A stretch of DNA of 64,000 nucleotides, taken from NCBI GenBank assembly GCA_963702055.1, contig OY969702.1:2480001-2544000 (forward strand). Reading direction: 5' to 3'. Position 1 is the stretch's first letter. Each line of letters begins with the position of its first letter. Both the position numbers and the translations under genes were made by a program. The DNA is from CAWINX01 sp963702055. Lineage in GTDB: Bacteria > Actinomycetota > Thermoleophilia > Solirubrobacterales > 70-9. Of the stretch, positions 38,791 through 46,605 are shown piece after piece. Under the pieces are notes generated by a model. It saw only the letters and a program-made list of their open reading frames with translations. It ran no database searches and was not told the origin of the DNA.

Positions 38791-40791
38791 ATGTTCGTTT
38801 CGAAGGCCGCCGTCGTCGGTGGAGGCACGATGGGCGGAGAGATCGCCCAGGCAATCGCCGCCGCCGACATCCCTGTTGTCGTCAAGGACATCGACCAGAA
38901 GTTCGTCGACGCCGCGGTCGAGAAGGCGCGCGCCGTCACCGAGGGCCAGCTCGCCCGCCTGGTCAAGAAGGAGAAGCTGACTCAGGAGCAGGCCGACGCA
39001 CGCCTCGCCGAGGTCATGGGCCTGGTCACCGGGACGACGACCTACGAGGAGTTCGGCGACGTCGACTTCGTGGTCGAGGCGGTGCCGGAGAAGATGGCGA
39101 TCAAGCAGGCGGTCTTCGCCGAGCTCGACGCCGCCACTCCCGGCCACGCGATCCTCGCCTCCAACACCTCCTCGCTCTCGATCACCGAGATGGGGGAGAC
39201 CACGCTGCGCCCCGACAAGGTCGTCGGCTTCCACTTCTTCTACCCCGCCTCGGTGATGCCGCTGGTCGAGGTGATCGTCGGCGACGACACCTCGCACGAG
39301 ACTGCGACCGCCGCCTACAACTTCGCCCAGGCGATCAAGAAGCAGCCGATCGTCTGTGGCGAGGTCCCCGGCTTCGTCGTCAACAAAATCCTGATGGCGA
39401 CGATCGGCGAGATCTGGCGCGCCCAGGAGGAGAACGGCCTCTCCCTGAAGGCGATCGACGAGGCGATCGCCGCCGCCCAGGTCGCCCCGATGGGACCCTT
39501 CTTCCTCACCGACCTGCTCGGCCTCGACACGGTCCTGCACGTCGCCGAGCACCTCAACGAGTCCTATGGCGAGACCTTCTACGTCCACCAGGGCCTGAAG
39601 CAGCTGGTCGCCGACGGCAAGCTCGGCGTCAAGTCCGGTGGCGAGGGCTTCTTCAAAGACGGCGAGCAGACGGTGCCCGGCGACGCTGAGCCCGACGCCG
39701 AGGAGCTGGTCGCGATGTTCACCGGACGGGCGCTGATCGAGGCCTGCCTGCTGGTCGAGGAGGGCGTCTGCTCGGTCCGTGACATCGACGTCGGCATGAT
39801 GGCCGGCGCCGGCCTCGACCCGCGCAAAGGCCTGCTTCCCCCCTTCTGGAAAGCCGACATCGAGGGGCTCGACGCCGTGCTGGAGCGAATCGAGCAGCTG
39901 CAGGAAAAGCACGGCGACCGCTTCGCCCCGCCGGTCCTGCTCAAGCGCATGGTCGCCCAGGGTCGCCTCGGGATGAAGAGCGGCCAGGGCTTCTACCCCT
40001 ACCCGCAGCCCGACGAGGGCGAGCAGGCCGAGACGGTGAAGCTGGAGACCCGCGGCGATGTCGCGATTGCCTGGCTCGCCAACGCGCCGATGAACGCGGT
40101 CTCACCCGACGTGATCCGCGACCTCAAGATCGTCTGGGAGAAGGTCAAGGCCTCCGGCGAGGTGGGGGCGATGGTGATCGCCTCCTCGATCCCCCTGGTC
40201 TACTCGGCTGGCGCCGACATCAAGGCCTTCACCCAGATGGACGAGGCCGGCGGCGAGGAGCTGATTCACACTGCCCACGCGCTTTTGCGCGACTTCGGCC
40301 GGGTGCGGCCGGCGACGATCGCCGCCGTCAACGCGCTCGCCTTCGGCGGTGGCTGCGAGCTGGCGATGGCCTGCGACGTGCGGATCGCCGCCGAGGCGGC
40401 GGTCTTCGGCCAGCCCGAGATCAAGCTCGGCATCATTCCCGGCTTCGGTGGCACTCAGCGACTGCCGCGGCTGGTCGGGCCCAACAAGGCCCTCGAGATG
40501 AATCTGATCGGCGACGCGATCCTCTCCGACGAGGCGCTCGAGTTCGGCCTCGCCAACCGGGTGGTCCCCGACCACGAGCTGTTCGAGACGGCGCTCGGCT
40601 GGGGGCGCAAGCTCGCCGCTCAGGCGCCGGTCGCCCGCGAGCAGATCAAGCTCGTCTCCCACAAGGGCGACCTCGACGAGGGAATCGAGGCCGAGAAGCA
40701 GGGCTTTGCAACCGCCTTCCGCAGCGAGGACGCCAAAGAAGGAATCGGCGCCTTTCTCGGCAAGCGGACGCCGCGCTGGAGCGGTCGCTAG
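38791..40791 (+). CDS. 3-hydroxyacyl-CoA dehydrogenase / enoyl-CoA hydratase fusion
   Basis: A 666-residue bifunctional beta-oxidation protein in FadN order, dehydrogenase first. Residues 1-185: NAD-binding domain (AAVVGGGTMGGEIAQAIAAADIPVVVKDI, ASNTSSLSITEM, GFHFFYPASVMPLVEV). Residues 190-400: two 3HCDH C domains (EVPGFVVNKIL, LDPRKGLLPP, MKSGQGFYPYP). Residues 425-666: crotonase fold (VYSAGADIKAF, VNALAFGGGCELAMACDVRIA, GIIPGFGGTQRL). It hydrates enoyl-CoA and oxidises the 3-hydroxyacyl-CoA. No thiolase adjoins it. GAGGAAGG precedes the ATG, so the longer upstream frame is rejected. Confidence 0.93.
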   Translation: MFVSKAAVVGGGTMGGEIAQAIAAADIPVVVKDIDQKFVDAAVEKARAVTEGQLARLVKKEKLTQEQADARLAEVMGLVTGTTTYEEFGDVDFVVEAVPEKMAIKQAVFAELDAATPGHAILASNTSSLSITEMGETTLRPDKVVGFHFFYPASVMPLVEVIVGDDTSHETATAAYNFAQAIKKQPIVCGEVPGFVVNKILMATIGEIWRAQEENGLSLKAIDEAIAAAQVAPMGPFFLTDLLGLDTVLHVAEHLNESYGETFYVHQGLKQLVADGKLGVKSGGEGFFKDGEQTVPGDAEPDAEELVAMFTGRALIEACLLVEEGVCSVRDIDVGMMAGAGLDPRKGLLPPFWKADIEGLDAVLERIEQLQEKHGDRFAPPVLLKRMVAQGRLGMKSGQGFYPYPQPDEGEQAETVKLETRGDVAIAWLANAPMNAVSPDVIRDLKIVWEKVKASGEVGAMVIASSIPLVYSAGADIKAFTQMDEAGGEELIHTAHALLRDFGRVRPATIAAVNALAFGGGCELAMACDVRIAAEAAVFGQPEIKLGIIPGFGGTQRLPRLVGPNKALEMNLIGDAILSDEALEFGLANRVVPDHELFETALGWGRKLAAQAPVAREQIKLVSHKGDLDEGIEAEKQGFATAFRSEDAKEGIGAFLGKRTPRWSGR

Positions 40792-40807
40792 GGGGCGAGC
40801 GCCAGGT

Positions 40808-41146
40808 CTACGGCTGAGGCGCGCGGGCCGCGGCGCCGATTCCGGCGCTGCGGCAGGCCTCGTCGATAAAGCGGGAGCCGGGGTCGGTCATCGCGGCGTG
40901 CCTGGCGCAGGCGCGCTCCGCCTCGGCGCCGCAGGCCTTGAACGGCTCGGTTCCCATCACACCGGGAATCTGGGTCGAGATGCAGCCCGCCGCGGGGGCG
41001 GGCTCCGAGTCGCCGACCGTCGCCAGGACCAGCCCGGCGATTACCACAAGGGTCAGGGCGACCCCTGTGAGCACGACGTTCCGCTCCCGCGCGGTAAGCC
41101 GGCGCAGCGGCGTGTTGACGCGCTGCCAGTGTCCCTCCATCGGCAT
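40808..41146 (-). CDS. Membrane-anchored small Cys-containing protein, unknown function
   Basis: A 112-residue protein from ATG 41146, 8 nt after TAATCT. One helix (NVVLTGVALTLVVIAGLVLATVG, about 25-47), then an exported-looking domain with four Cys (GCIST, FKACGAEAERACARHAA, IDEACRSAGIG), which may form disulfides. It starts MPMEGHWQRV; the longer frame is rejected. No family recognised. It is convergent with the beta-oxidation gene (16-bp gap) and divergent from amt. Confidence 0.7.
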   Translation of the reverse strand: MPMEGHWQRVNTPLRRLTARERNVVLTGVALTLVVIAGLVLATVGDSEPAPAAGCISTQIPGVMGTEPFKACGAEAERACARHAAMTDPGSRFIDEACRSAGIGAAARAPQP

Positions 41147-41154
41147 GGTGGCGC

Positions 41155-41160
41155 AGATTA
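41155..41160 (-). promoter_or_regulatory. -10 element TAATCT, leaderless start
   Basis: TAATCT, 8-nt gap, ATG at 41146 on the minus strand. Confidence 0.5.
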
Positions 41161-41349
41161 GCGGGTCGCGGCGGCCGCATCTCGACACTGTGGAGAACAT
41201 CTCGCGCCGATCTTTAGACGGCTGTACGTGGTGGTCGGGACGGCGCATCGGCAGGGTGCGATGTCAATGCGACAGGGCGAATCGATGCCGCGTGGGAGGC
41301 GAATGATGCATCCGGCGGCGCCCTCCAATCAGAAAGGAACCCCGGATCT

Positions 41350-42705
41350 ATGGATTGGTTGAGTCCAGGCGACAATGCTTGGCAGCTCACTGCGGCGACA
41401 TTCGTCGGCCTGATGAGCGTGCCCGGACTGGTCGTCCTCTACGGCGGTGTGATGCAGAAACGCTGGTCCGTGAACTCGATGATGCTGTCATTCATCGCGT
41501 TCGCGCTTGTGCTGGTGGCCTGGTGCCTGTACGGCTTCAAACTGGGCTTCGGAAGCGCACAGCACATATTTGGAGCGAGCGGCGGTGATTTCCTCGCCAA
41601 CATGTGGGGCAAGCCGGGCTCGATCCTCAGCAGCAATGCGCTGATTGGACAAGGCGACATACCCAGCCTCGGCGACGCCGGAAAGATGGTCTTCCCGATG
41701 TCGACTCTGGCGTACTTCCAGATCGTCTTCGCGGCGATCACGCCGATCCTGATGCTCGGCTCGATCCTGGGCCGCGTCAACTTCAAGGCGTGGATTCCGT
41801 TCGTGCTGCTCTGGACGACGTTCGTCTACTCGGTCAACGCCTTCCTCATCTGGGGCGGCGGCTACTTCGCCCAGCAGGGCGCGCTCGACTTCTCCGGCGG
41901 CTACGTGATCCACCTCGCCGCGGGCGTCTCGGGCTTTGTCGCTGCGGCGGTGATCGGACCGAGGCTGCAGCGTGACCGCGAGGTCGACGCACCGAACAAC
42001 CTGGCGATGGTCGCGGTCGGAGCGGGTCTGCTCTGGCTCGGCTGGAACGGGTTCAACGGCGGCGATCCCTACCTCGCCAACGCGATTGCCGGCGCGGCGG
42101 TTCTCAACACGAACCTCTGCACCGCGGTGGCCTTCCTGGTCTGGGTCGCCTGGGACTACGCAACCGGTCGCAAGCCGAGCCTGATCGGCAGCGTCAACGG
42201 GATGATCACCGGTCTGGTGGCGATCACCCCCGGCGCCGGTTACGTCAACGGCTGGGGCGCGATCGCGATTGGCGCCATCGCCGCGACGCTCGTCTACTTC
42301 GCGCTCAACTACCTGAGCCGGATGCGGCCCTTCCGCAACGTAGACGACACCCTCGGCGTCGTCTACACCCACGGCTTCGCCGGCGTTGCCGGCGGCCTGC
42401 TCGTCGGAGTGTTCTCCAACTCCGCGATGGGCGCCGTCTCGGGGCTGATCTCCGGCGGCGGTGCAGAGCTGCTCAAGTGGCAGGCACTGACGGCGTTGTG
42501 GGTGATCGTGTTCTGCGCGATCGGCACCTTCATCCTCCTGAAGATCGTTGGCCTGTTCGTCCCGCTGCGGATGAGCGAGGAGGACATGGAGACCGGCGAC
42601 ATCGCCGTGCACGGTCACGAGGTCTACCCGTCCGATGTGCCTTCCCTGGGGTACCCGGACGGCGTGGGGTCGGCGGCTCCCGCTCCGGCTGGAGGCGCCA
42701 CATAG
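41350..42705 (+). CDS. amt: Ammonium transporter (Amt/MEP/Rh family)
   Basis: A 451-residue, 11-helix channel. The two conserved pore histidines are present: GGYVIHLAAGVSG and VVYTHGFAGVAGG. LMSVPGLVVLYGGVMQKRWSVNSMM opens helix 1-2 as usual, and the GLLWLGWNGFNGG segment is canonical. It conducts ammonium into the cell. No glnK follows; glutamine synthetase III is nearby. AGAAAGGA lies about 10 nt upstream of the ATG. A terminator follows. The upstream 200 bp were searched by eye for a GlnR-type site without a convincing hit. Confidence 0.95.
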   Translation: MDWLSPGDNAWQLTAATFVGLMSVPGLVVLYGGVMQKRWSVNSMMLSFIAFALVLVAWCLYGFKLGFGSAQHIFGASGGDFLANMWGKPGSILSSNALIGQGDIPSLGDAGKMVFPMSTLAYFQIVFAAITPILMLGSILGRVNFKAWIPFVLLWTTFVYSVNAFLIWGGGYFAQQGALDFSGGYVIHLAAGVSGFVAAAVIGPRLQRDREVDAPNNLAMVAVGAGLLWLGWNGFNGGDPYLANAIAGAAVLNTNLCTAVAFLVWVAWDYATGRKPSLIGSVNGMITGLVAITPGAGYVNGWGAIAIGAIAATLVYFALNYLSRMRPFRNVDDTLGVVYTHGFAGVAGGLLVGVFSNSAMGAVSGLISGGGAELLKWQALTALWVIVFCAIGTFILLKIVGLFVPLRMSEEDMETGDIAVHGHEVYPSDVPSLGYPDGVGSAAPAPAGGAT

Positions 42706-42755
42706 GGCAAAGCGGCAGCACTTTCCCGCTGCCGCGCGAACACACACCACCGAAC

Positions 42756-42788
42756 GGAACCGCCCCCGTCAACCCCGGGGGCGGTTCC
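42756..42788 (+). terminator. Terminator after amt
   Basis: Perfect 13-bp stem GGAACCGCCCCCG / CGGGGGCGGTTCC (42756-42768 with 42776-42788), 7-nt loop, followed by CGTTT; 50 bp after the amt stop. Confidence 0.85.
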
Positions 42789-42828
42789 CGTTTCGGGGGC
42801 GAGCCCGCCGAACGATGAGCCCCGCGGG

Positions 42829-43749
42829 TCAGGCGGGCTCGGTCGGGCGAGGGCGAGACTCCTCGCGCAGCACGTCGAGCATTGTCGCCACCGCCGGCGT
42901 GACCGGTGCGCCGCGGCGGGTCGCGGCGAAGACCTTGCGGACGGGGCTGTGCGGGTGCAGGGCGCGGATGCGGATGTCGTCGCGGACCGTCGAGAGCGCC
43001 AGTTGGGGGATCAGCGCAACGCCGACCCCCGCTGCCACGAGGCCCTGGACGGTCTGGTAATCGTCGCTCTCGAAGGAGACGCTGGGCTCGAATCCCGCGG
43101 CGTGACAGGAGCGAACGACGTGGCGGGCGCAGGGACTCGTCTCCGAAGTCTGCACCCACGGTTCGCCGCTGAGGTCCTCGAGGCGTAGCTCCTCACGTCC
43201 CACGAGCCGATGGTCCTTTGGCAGCGCAAGGTGGAGCGGATCGTCGAACAGCTCGAAGCGGCGCATCCCGGCGCCGAGCTTCTCTCCGACTCCGGGGAAC
43301 TCGAAGAGGAGGACGAGATCGAACTCGCCGGTCCGCAGGCGAGCCGCGATCTCCTCCGGCTCATCTTCGGCGAGGGTGACGTCGACGGCCGGATGGGAGG
43401 CGCTGAAGGCGGCGATCGCCAGCGGCATCAACGTCGCACCGGCGGTCGGGAAGGAGGCGATTCGCAGATGTCCGCCGCGCCCGCCGGCGATAGCCGCAAC
43501 CTCGGCCTCGGCGGCCTCCATCCGAGCGAGGATTCCCTCCGCGTGGTTGACCAGCGCGGCGCCGGCGGCGGTGGGGCGGACGCCGCGGCGGTCGCGTTCG
43601 ATCAGCGAGACGCCGCCGAGCTCGCCTTCGAGCGTCGCGATCGCCTGGGAGACGGCCGACTGCGAGTAGGAGAGGGAGTCGGCCGCGGCCGAGAAGGATC
43701 CGCTGGAGACCACTTCGCGCAGGACGTTGAGGCGGCCGGTATTTAACAT
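42829..43749 (-). CDS. LysR-family transcriptional regulator
   Basis: A 306-residue LTTR. The N-terminal winged HTH is RLNVLREVVSSGSFSAAADSLSYSQSAVSQAIATLEGELGG; the effector domain (about 90-300) has GHLRIASFPTAGATLMPLAIAAF and DLVLLFEFP. It starts at ATG 43749, 6 nt after TAAGCT (leaderless). It is divergent from a universal-stress-type gene, which is its likely target, with an AT-rich gap between (TAAAGCTTATCTAATAG). It is convergent with amt. Confidence 0.92.
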   Translation of the reverse strand: MLNTGRLNVLREVVSSGSFSAAADSLSYSQSAVSQAIATLEGELGGVSLIERDRRGVRPTAAGAALVNHAEGILARMEAAEAEVAAIAGGRGGHLRIASFPTAGATLMPLAIAAFSASHPAVDVTLAEDEPEEIAARLRTGEFDLVLLFEFPGVGEKLGAGMRRFELFDDPLHLALPKDHRLVGREELRLEDLSGEPWVQTSETSPCARHVVRSCHAAGFEPSVSFESDDYQTVQGLVAAGVGVALIPQLALSTVRDDIRIRALHPHSPVRKVFAATRRGAPVTPAVATMLDVLREESRPRPTEPA

Positions 43750-43755
43750 AAGTAA

Positions 43756-43761
43756 AGCTTA
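43756..43761 (-). promoter_or_regulatory. -10 element TAAGCT, leaderless start of the LysR gene
   Basis: TAAGCT, 6-nt gap, ATG at 43749 on the minus strand; part of an AT-rich divergent region with the Usp gene. Confidence 0.55.
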
Positions 43762-43858
43762 TCTAATAGACAGGTATTAACAGTTGCACTGATGTATAGG
43801 GCCTGGGACGATCGCCGTGAGCTTCGTTCAGCACTCTCGAATCGACAAGGAGAACGCC

Positions 43859-44533
43859 ATGCCCCCGAAGATCATCGTTTCCTACGACGACACCGACAAC
43901 GATCGCGACGCGCTTGCCCTCGGCCGTCTGCTCGCCTACTCCGGCGGTGAGCTCTCGCTTGCCTACGTACGGCACTCGCACCTGCCGGAGGACGAGCGCG
44001 AGGCCAACGAGGAGAAGCAGGCCGAGGAGCTGCTGGCCCGAGGCGCCGCCGAGATCGGCGCGCCCGACATGCCGCGACACATCGCCTTCGACGCCTCGAC
44101 CAGCGAGGGCCTCTACGCCCTCGCGATGAAGGAGAACGCCGACGTCGTGGTATTCGGCTCCGACTACCGGACTGCTCCGGGCACGCTAAAGCCGGGCATT
44201 GCAGCCCACAAATTGCTGCTCGGCGGGCCCGCGGCGGTCGCGGTCGCGCCTGCGGACCTGCGCTCGCGTCCCTCGGTCAGTGTCAACACGATCGGCGTCC
44301 TCGCCGAGGGCGACCCGGCGGCCGGCGCGACCGCACAGAGCCTGGCCGGCGCGCTCGGCGCCGGCGTCGTGGAGTTCACGAACCAGCCGGTCGACCTGCT
44401 CGTGGTCGGCTCGCGCCCCGAGTCCCCGCAGGGCCACGTCACCCTCAGCGCCGCCAGCGACTACGCGGTCGAGGCGGCCACCTATCCGGTGGTGGTCATT
44501 CCTCGCGGGGTGACGGTTCAGTTCGCGGCGTAG
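43859..44533 (+). CDS. Universal stress protein family
   Basis: A 224-residue protein, MPPKIIVSYDDTDNDRDALALGRLLAYSGGELSLAYV being a UspA-type start, then ADVVVFGSDYRTAPGTLKPGIAAHKLLLGGPAAVAVAP (nucleotide-loop-like), and a truncated second Usp-like half (TIGVLAEGD...DLLVVGSRPESPQGHVTLSAASDYAVEAATYPVVVIPRG). AAGGAG precedes the ATG (43848-43853), so an earlier in-frame start is rejected. It is divergent from LysR. It overlaps the convergent 44496 gene by 38 bp. Confidence 0.87.
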   Translation: MPPKIIVSYDDTDNDRDALALGRLLAYSGGELSLAYVRHSHLPEDEREANEEKQAEELLARGAAEIGAPDMPRHIAFDASTSEGLYALAMKENADVVVFGSDYRTAPGTLKPGIAAHKLLLGGPAAVAVAPADLRSRPSVSVNTIGVLAEGDPAAGATAQSLAGALGAGVVEFTNQPVDLLVVGSRPESPQGHVTLSAASDYAVEAATYPVVVIPRGVTVQFAA

Positions 44534-44987
44534 GTTCCGGCAGTTCGGTAACGAGGATGACGGCCGCGACCTCCGGGTCGCGGTCGTCAATCCATCGCCG
44601 CGCCTCCTTCCAGGAGATTCGGCTCGCCTCGGGGTCCAGGCCGATCTCGGCCACCGTCCGCTCCGCCGCTTCGGCCGCGCCGACCACGATCACGCTGGTC
44701 GCGCCGGTCTCGGCCTCCTCAGCCGTCGCCGTGACCAGTTCACGGGTTACCGCCTTGGCTGAGCGCTCCGCGTTCGACCACCCCTGACCGAAGGAGAGCT
44801 CTGGATTCCCAAGGGTCGGACCTTCGAGGATCTTGATGCTGCTCTTACGCGGTTGCCACTCGCGGTCGCCCAGCACGATCGTCAGGTCGGATACCCAGCG
44901 CTCGACGAGGCGCTGTACCTCCGCCTCCTCGAGGTTGAAGGTCCGAGCACGGTTCATGCCGGAGCTGATCTCGACGTGAAAGGCCAT
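44496..44987 (-). CDS. Conserved hypothetical protein
   Basis: A 163-residue protein with MAFHVEISSGMNRARTFNLEEAEVQRLVERWVSD at the start, a strand-rich middle (IVLGDREWQPRKSSIKILEGP) and an alpha/beta end (ATSVIVVGAAEAAERTVAEIGLDPEASRISWKEARRWIDDRDPEVAAVILVTELPEPTP). No family recognised. It overlaps the Usp gene convergently and is divergent from the HAD hydrolase gene; TAGGGT lies 11 nt before its ATG. Confidence 0.75.
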   Translation of the reverse strand: MAFHVEISSGMNRARTFNLEEAEVQRLVERWVSDLTIVLGDREWQPRKSSIKILEGPTLGNPELSFGQGWSNAERSAKAVTRELVTATAEEAETGATSVIVVGAAEAAERTVAEIGLDPEASRISWKEARRWIDDRDPEVAAVILVTELPEPTPRTEPSPREE

Positions 44988-45020
44988 GGGCGAGCCGAAC
45001 CCTAAGGGTCAGGCAGACCC

Positions 45021-45026
45021 TATGCT
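45021..45026 (+). promoter_or_regulatory. -10 element TATGCT, leaderless start of the HAD gene
   Basis: TATGCT, 7-nt gap, ATG at 45034; it rules out the longer frame from 44986. Confidence 0.6.
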
Positions 45027-45033
45027 GCCCGCC

Positions 45034-45690
45034 ATGGCGACGCCCCTTCCCGACGCGGTCGTGTTCGACAACGACGGCTTGCTGCTCGACACCGAGTCGG
45101 TATGGACGCGGGCGGAGCAGGACCTCTTCGAGCGCCGCGGGATCGAGTTCACCTCGGAGCACAAGCGGGAGCTGGTCGGCACCTCGGCGGAGATCGCCGG
45201 CGCGGTACTGGAGCGCCGGCTCGAAGAGCCCGGCCGCGCCGCCGAGCTGATCGAAGAGCTGAACGCCCTGGTCGTCGCCGAGCTCGAGCACGGGGTCGAG
45301 GCGATGGTCGGGGCGCGCGAGCTGTTGCACTCACTGCGGTCCCGGGGGACGCCGATCGGCCTCGTTTCCAACTCGCCGCTGGTCTTCGTGCGCCGCTCGC
45401 TGGAGATCGTCGGCTTCGCGGACCACTTCGACGTCGTCCTCAGCGCTCACGAGGTGGCGGCGCCCAAGCCGGCCCCCGATCCCTACCTCGAGGCCTGCCG
45501 GCGCCTGGGAGTCGAGCCCGGCCCTTCGGTCATCGCCCTGGAGGACTCGCCGACCGGCGTCGCCGCGGCGCGGGCCGCCGGGCTGACCGTGATCGGCGTG
45601 CCCTCGCTGGAGGACATCGCCCTCGAAGAGGCGCACCACATCGCCGAGTCGCTGCTGGACGAAGTTGTTCGCCGACGCTTGGTTCTGTGA
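45034..45690 (+). CDS. HAD-superfamily hydrolase (beta-phosphoglucomutase-like)
   Basis: A 218-residue HAD protein. Motif I is VFDNDGLLLDTES (nucleophile Asp and acid/base Asp), motif II LVSNSP, motif III Lys in APKPAPDPYL, motif IV ALEDSPTGVAAARAAG. The helical cap after DTES matches the C1 phosphoglucomutase/phosphatase group. It dephosphorylates or isomerises a small phosphate ester. Confidence 0.92.
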   Translation: MATPLPDAVVFDNDGLLLDTESVWTRAEQDLFERRGIEFTSEHKRELVGTSAEIAGAVLERRLEEPGRAAELIEELNALVVAELEHGVEAMVGARELLHSLRSRGTPIGLVSNSPLVFVRRSLEIVGFADHFDVVLSAHEVAAPKPAPDPYLEACRRLGVEPGPSVIALEDSPTGVAAARAAGLTVIGVPSLEDIALEEAHHIAESLLDEVVRRRLVL

Positions 45691-45702
45691 GGCATGCCTT
45701 CC

Positions 45703-46581
45703 TCACCCGCGTAGCACGCGGCGGCGGCGCAGGACTCGCTCGCAGATAGCTAGGAGCTCACCGACGTTGTTGGTGCTCGTAGCGTCGAGGTCACCTCTCA
45801 GGGCCTCGTTCGCGGCGTCGCCTGCCTCGCTTCTCCGGGCTTCAAGCGCCTCCATGTCCTCGTTGTGACCGGGGTCCTTGACGGCGTCTACCAGCTCGGC
45901 CAGCAGAGCCTCCAGGCCTACTTGCAGTTGCAGGGCCGCCTCGCGGTTGCGGCCGGCGTCCAGGTCGGCCCGGGCGCGAAGGAGCAGGGTCTCGCAGGCG
46001 TCTATCTGCTCGCGCCCGCCGAGGATCGCGGCGGTTCGCTCCTGGGGTCGGAGCTCTTCGGTGCGCTGCCGTCGCCGCGAGGCGCCGGTTGCCCATACGT
46101 CGACCTCCTGCGCGGCGGTGAAGCGTCCCGCCGCCACCTCTTCACCCTCGCCGTAGCCGACCCGCACCGCCACCGCGCGCTCCGGGACAAGCTCGTGCAC
46201 GCGCGGGTCGGCGCTTGCCGCACCGTGGGCGTGAAGTGCCAGGTTGAGCAGGCCTATCCCTTCGTAGACAAGGTCGTCGGTCGTCTCCTCGCCTTCCAGC
46301 GCCCGCTCGAGCCAGGCCGCCGCCTCCACCTCGTCGGCGAAGGGCTCGAAGGCGCGCACAGCGGTCGCCCGGGTCAACGGCAGTGACTCGAGCTCGGTGC
46401 CGGCCCCCGTCGGTCGCGGCCGACGCCGTCGCCGGCCGGGGGATGGCGGCGCCCCGTCGGTCGCGACGACCAGGACCCTCTCCTGTGGCTCACCGCCACC
46501 CAGGCGCGCCAGGTAGCGGCCGTCGGGCAGCGCGATTGTGCCGGCGAACTCGAATTGGGCGAAGCCGAAGAGCGGAGCCAG
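45703..46581 (-). CDS. Hypothetical protein with non-ATG start
   Basis: The frame is open from the stop of the upstream cell-wall hydrolase gene (TAG 46608-46606) to 45703. The likely protein starts LLAPLFGFAQFEFAGTIALPDGRYLAR, then a Pro/Arg linker, a helical middle (FADEVEAAAWLERALEGEETTDDLVYEGIGLLNLALHAHG), and a long helical C-terminus. No ATG or GTG precedes the conserved-looking part; CTG 46581 with GGGAG upstream is the best candidate, TTG 46377 the next. It is immediately downstream of the hydrolase in the same frame. No family recognised. Confidence 0.7.
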   Translation of the reverse strand: MAPLFGFAQFEFAGTIALPDGRYLARLGGGEPQERVLVVATDGAPPSPGRRRRRPRPTGAGTELESLPLTRATAVRAFEPFADEVEAAAWLERALEGEETTDDLVYEGIGLLNLALHAHGAASADPRVHELVPERAVAVRVGYGEGEEVAAGRFTAAQEVDVWATGASRRRQRTEELRPQERTAAILGGREQIDACETLLLRARADLDAGRNREAALQLQVGLEALLAELVDAVKDPGHNEDMEALEARRSEAGDAANEALRGDLDATSTNNVGELLAICERVLRRRRVLRG

Positions 46582-46605
46582 AAGCCTGGATTCTCCCGGA
46601 CGCCC

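Noticed and set aside
41161..41349. GlnR-type binding site upstream of amt
   Set aside because: No convincing GTnAC-n6-GAAAC-like pair found by eye; not claimed.
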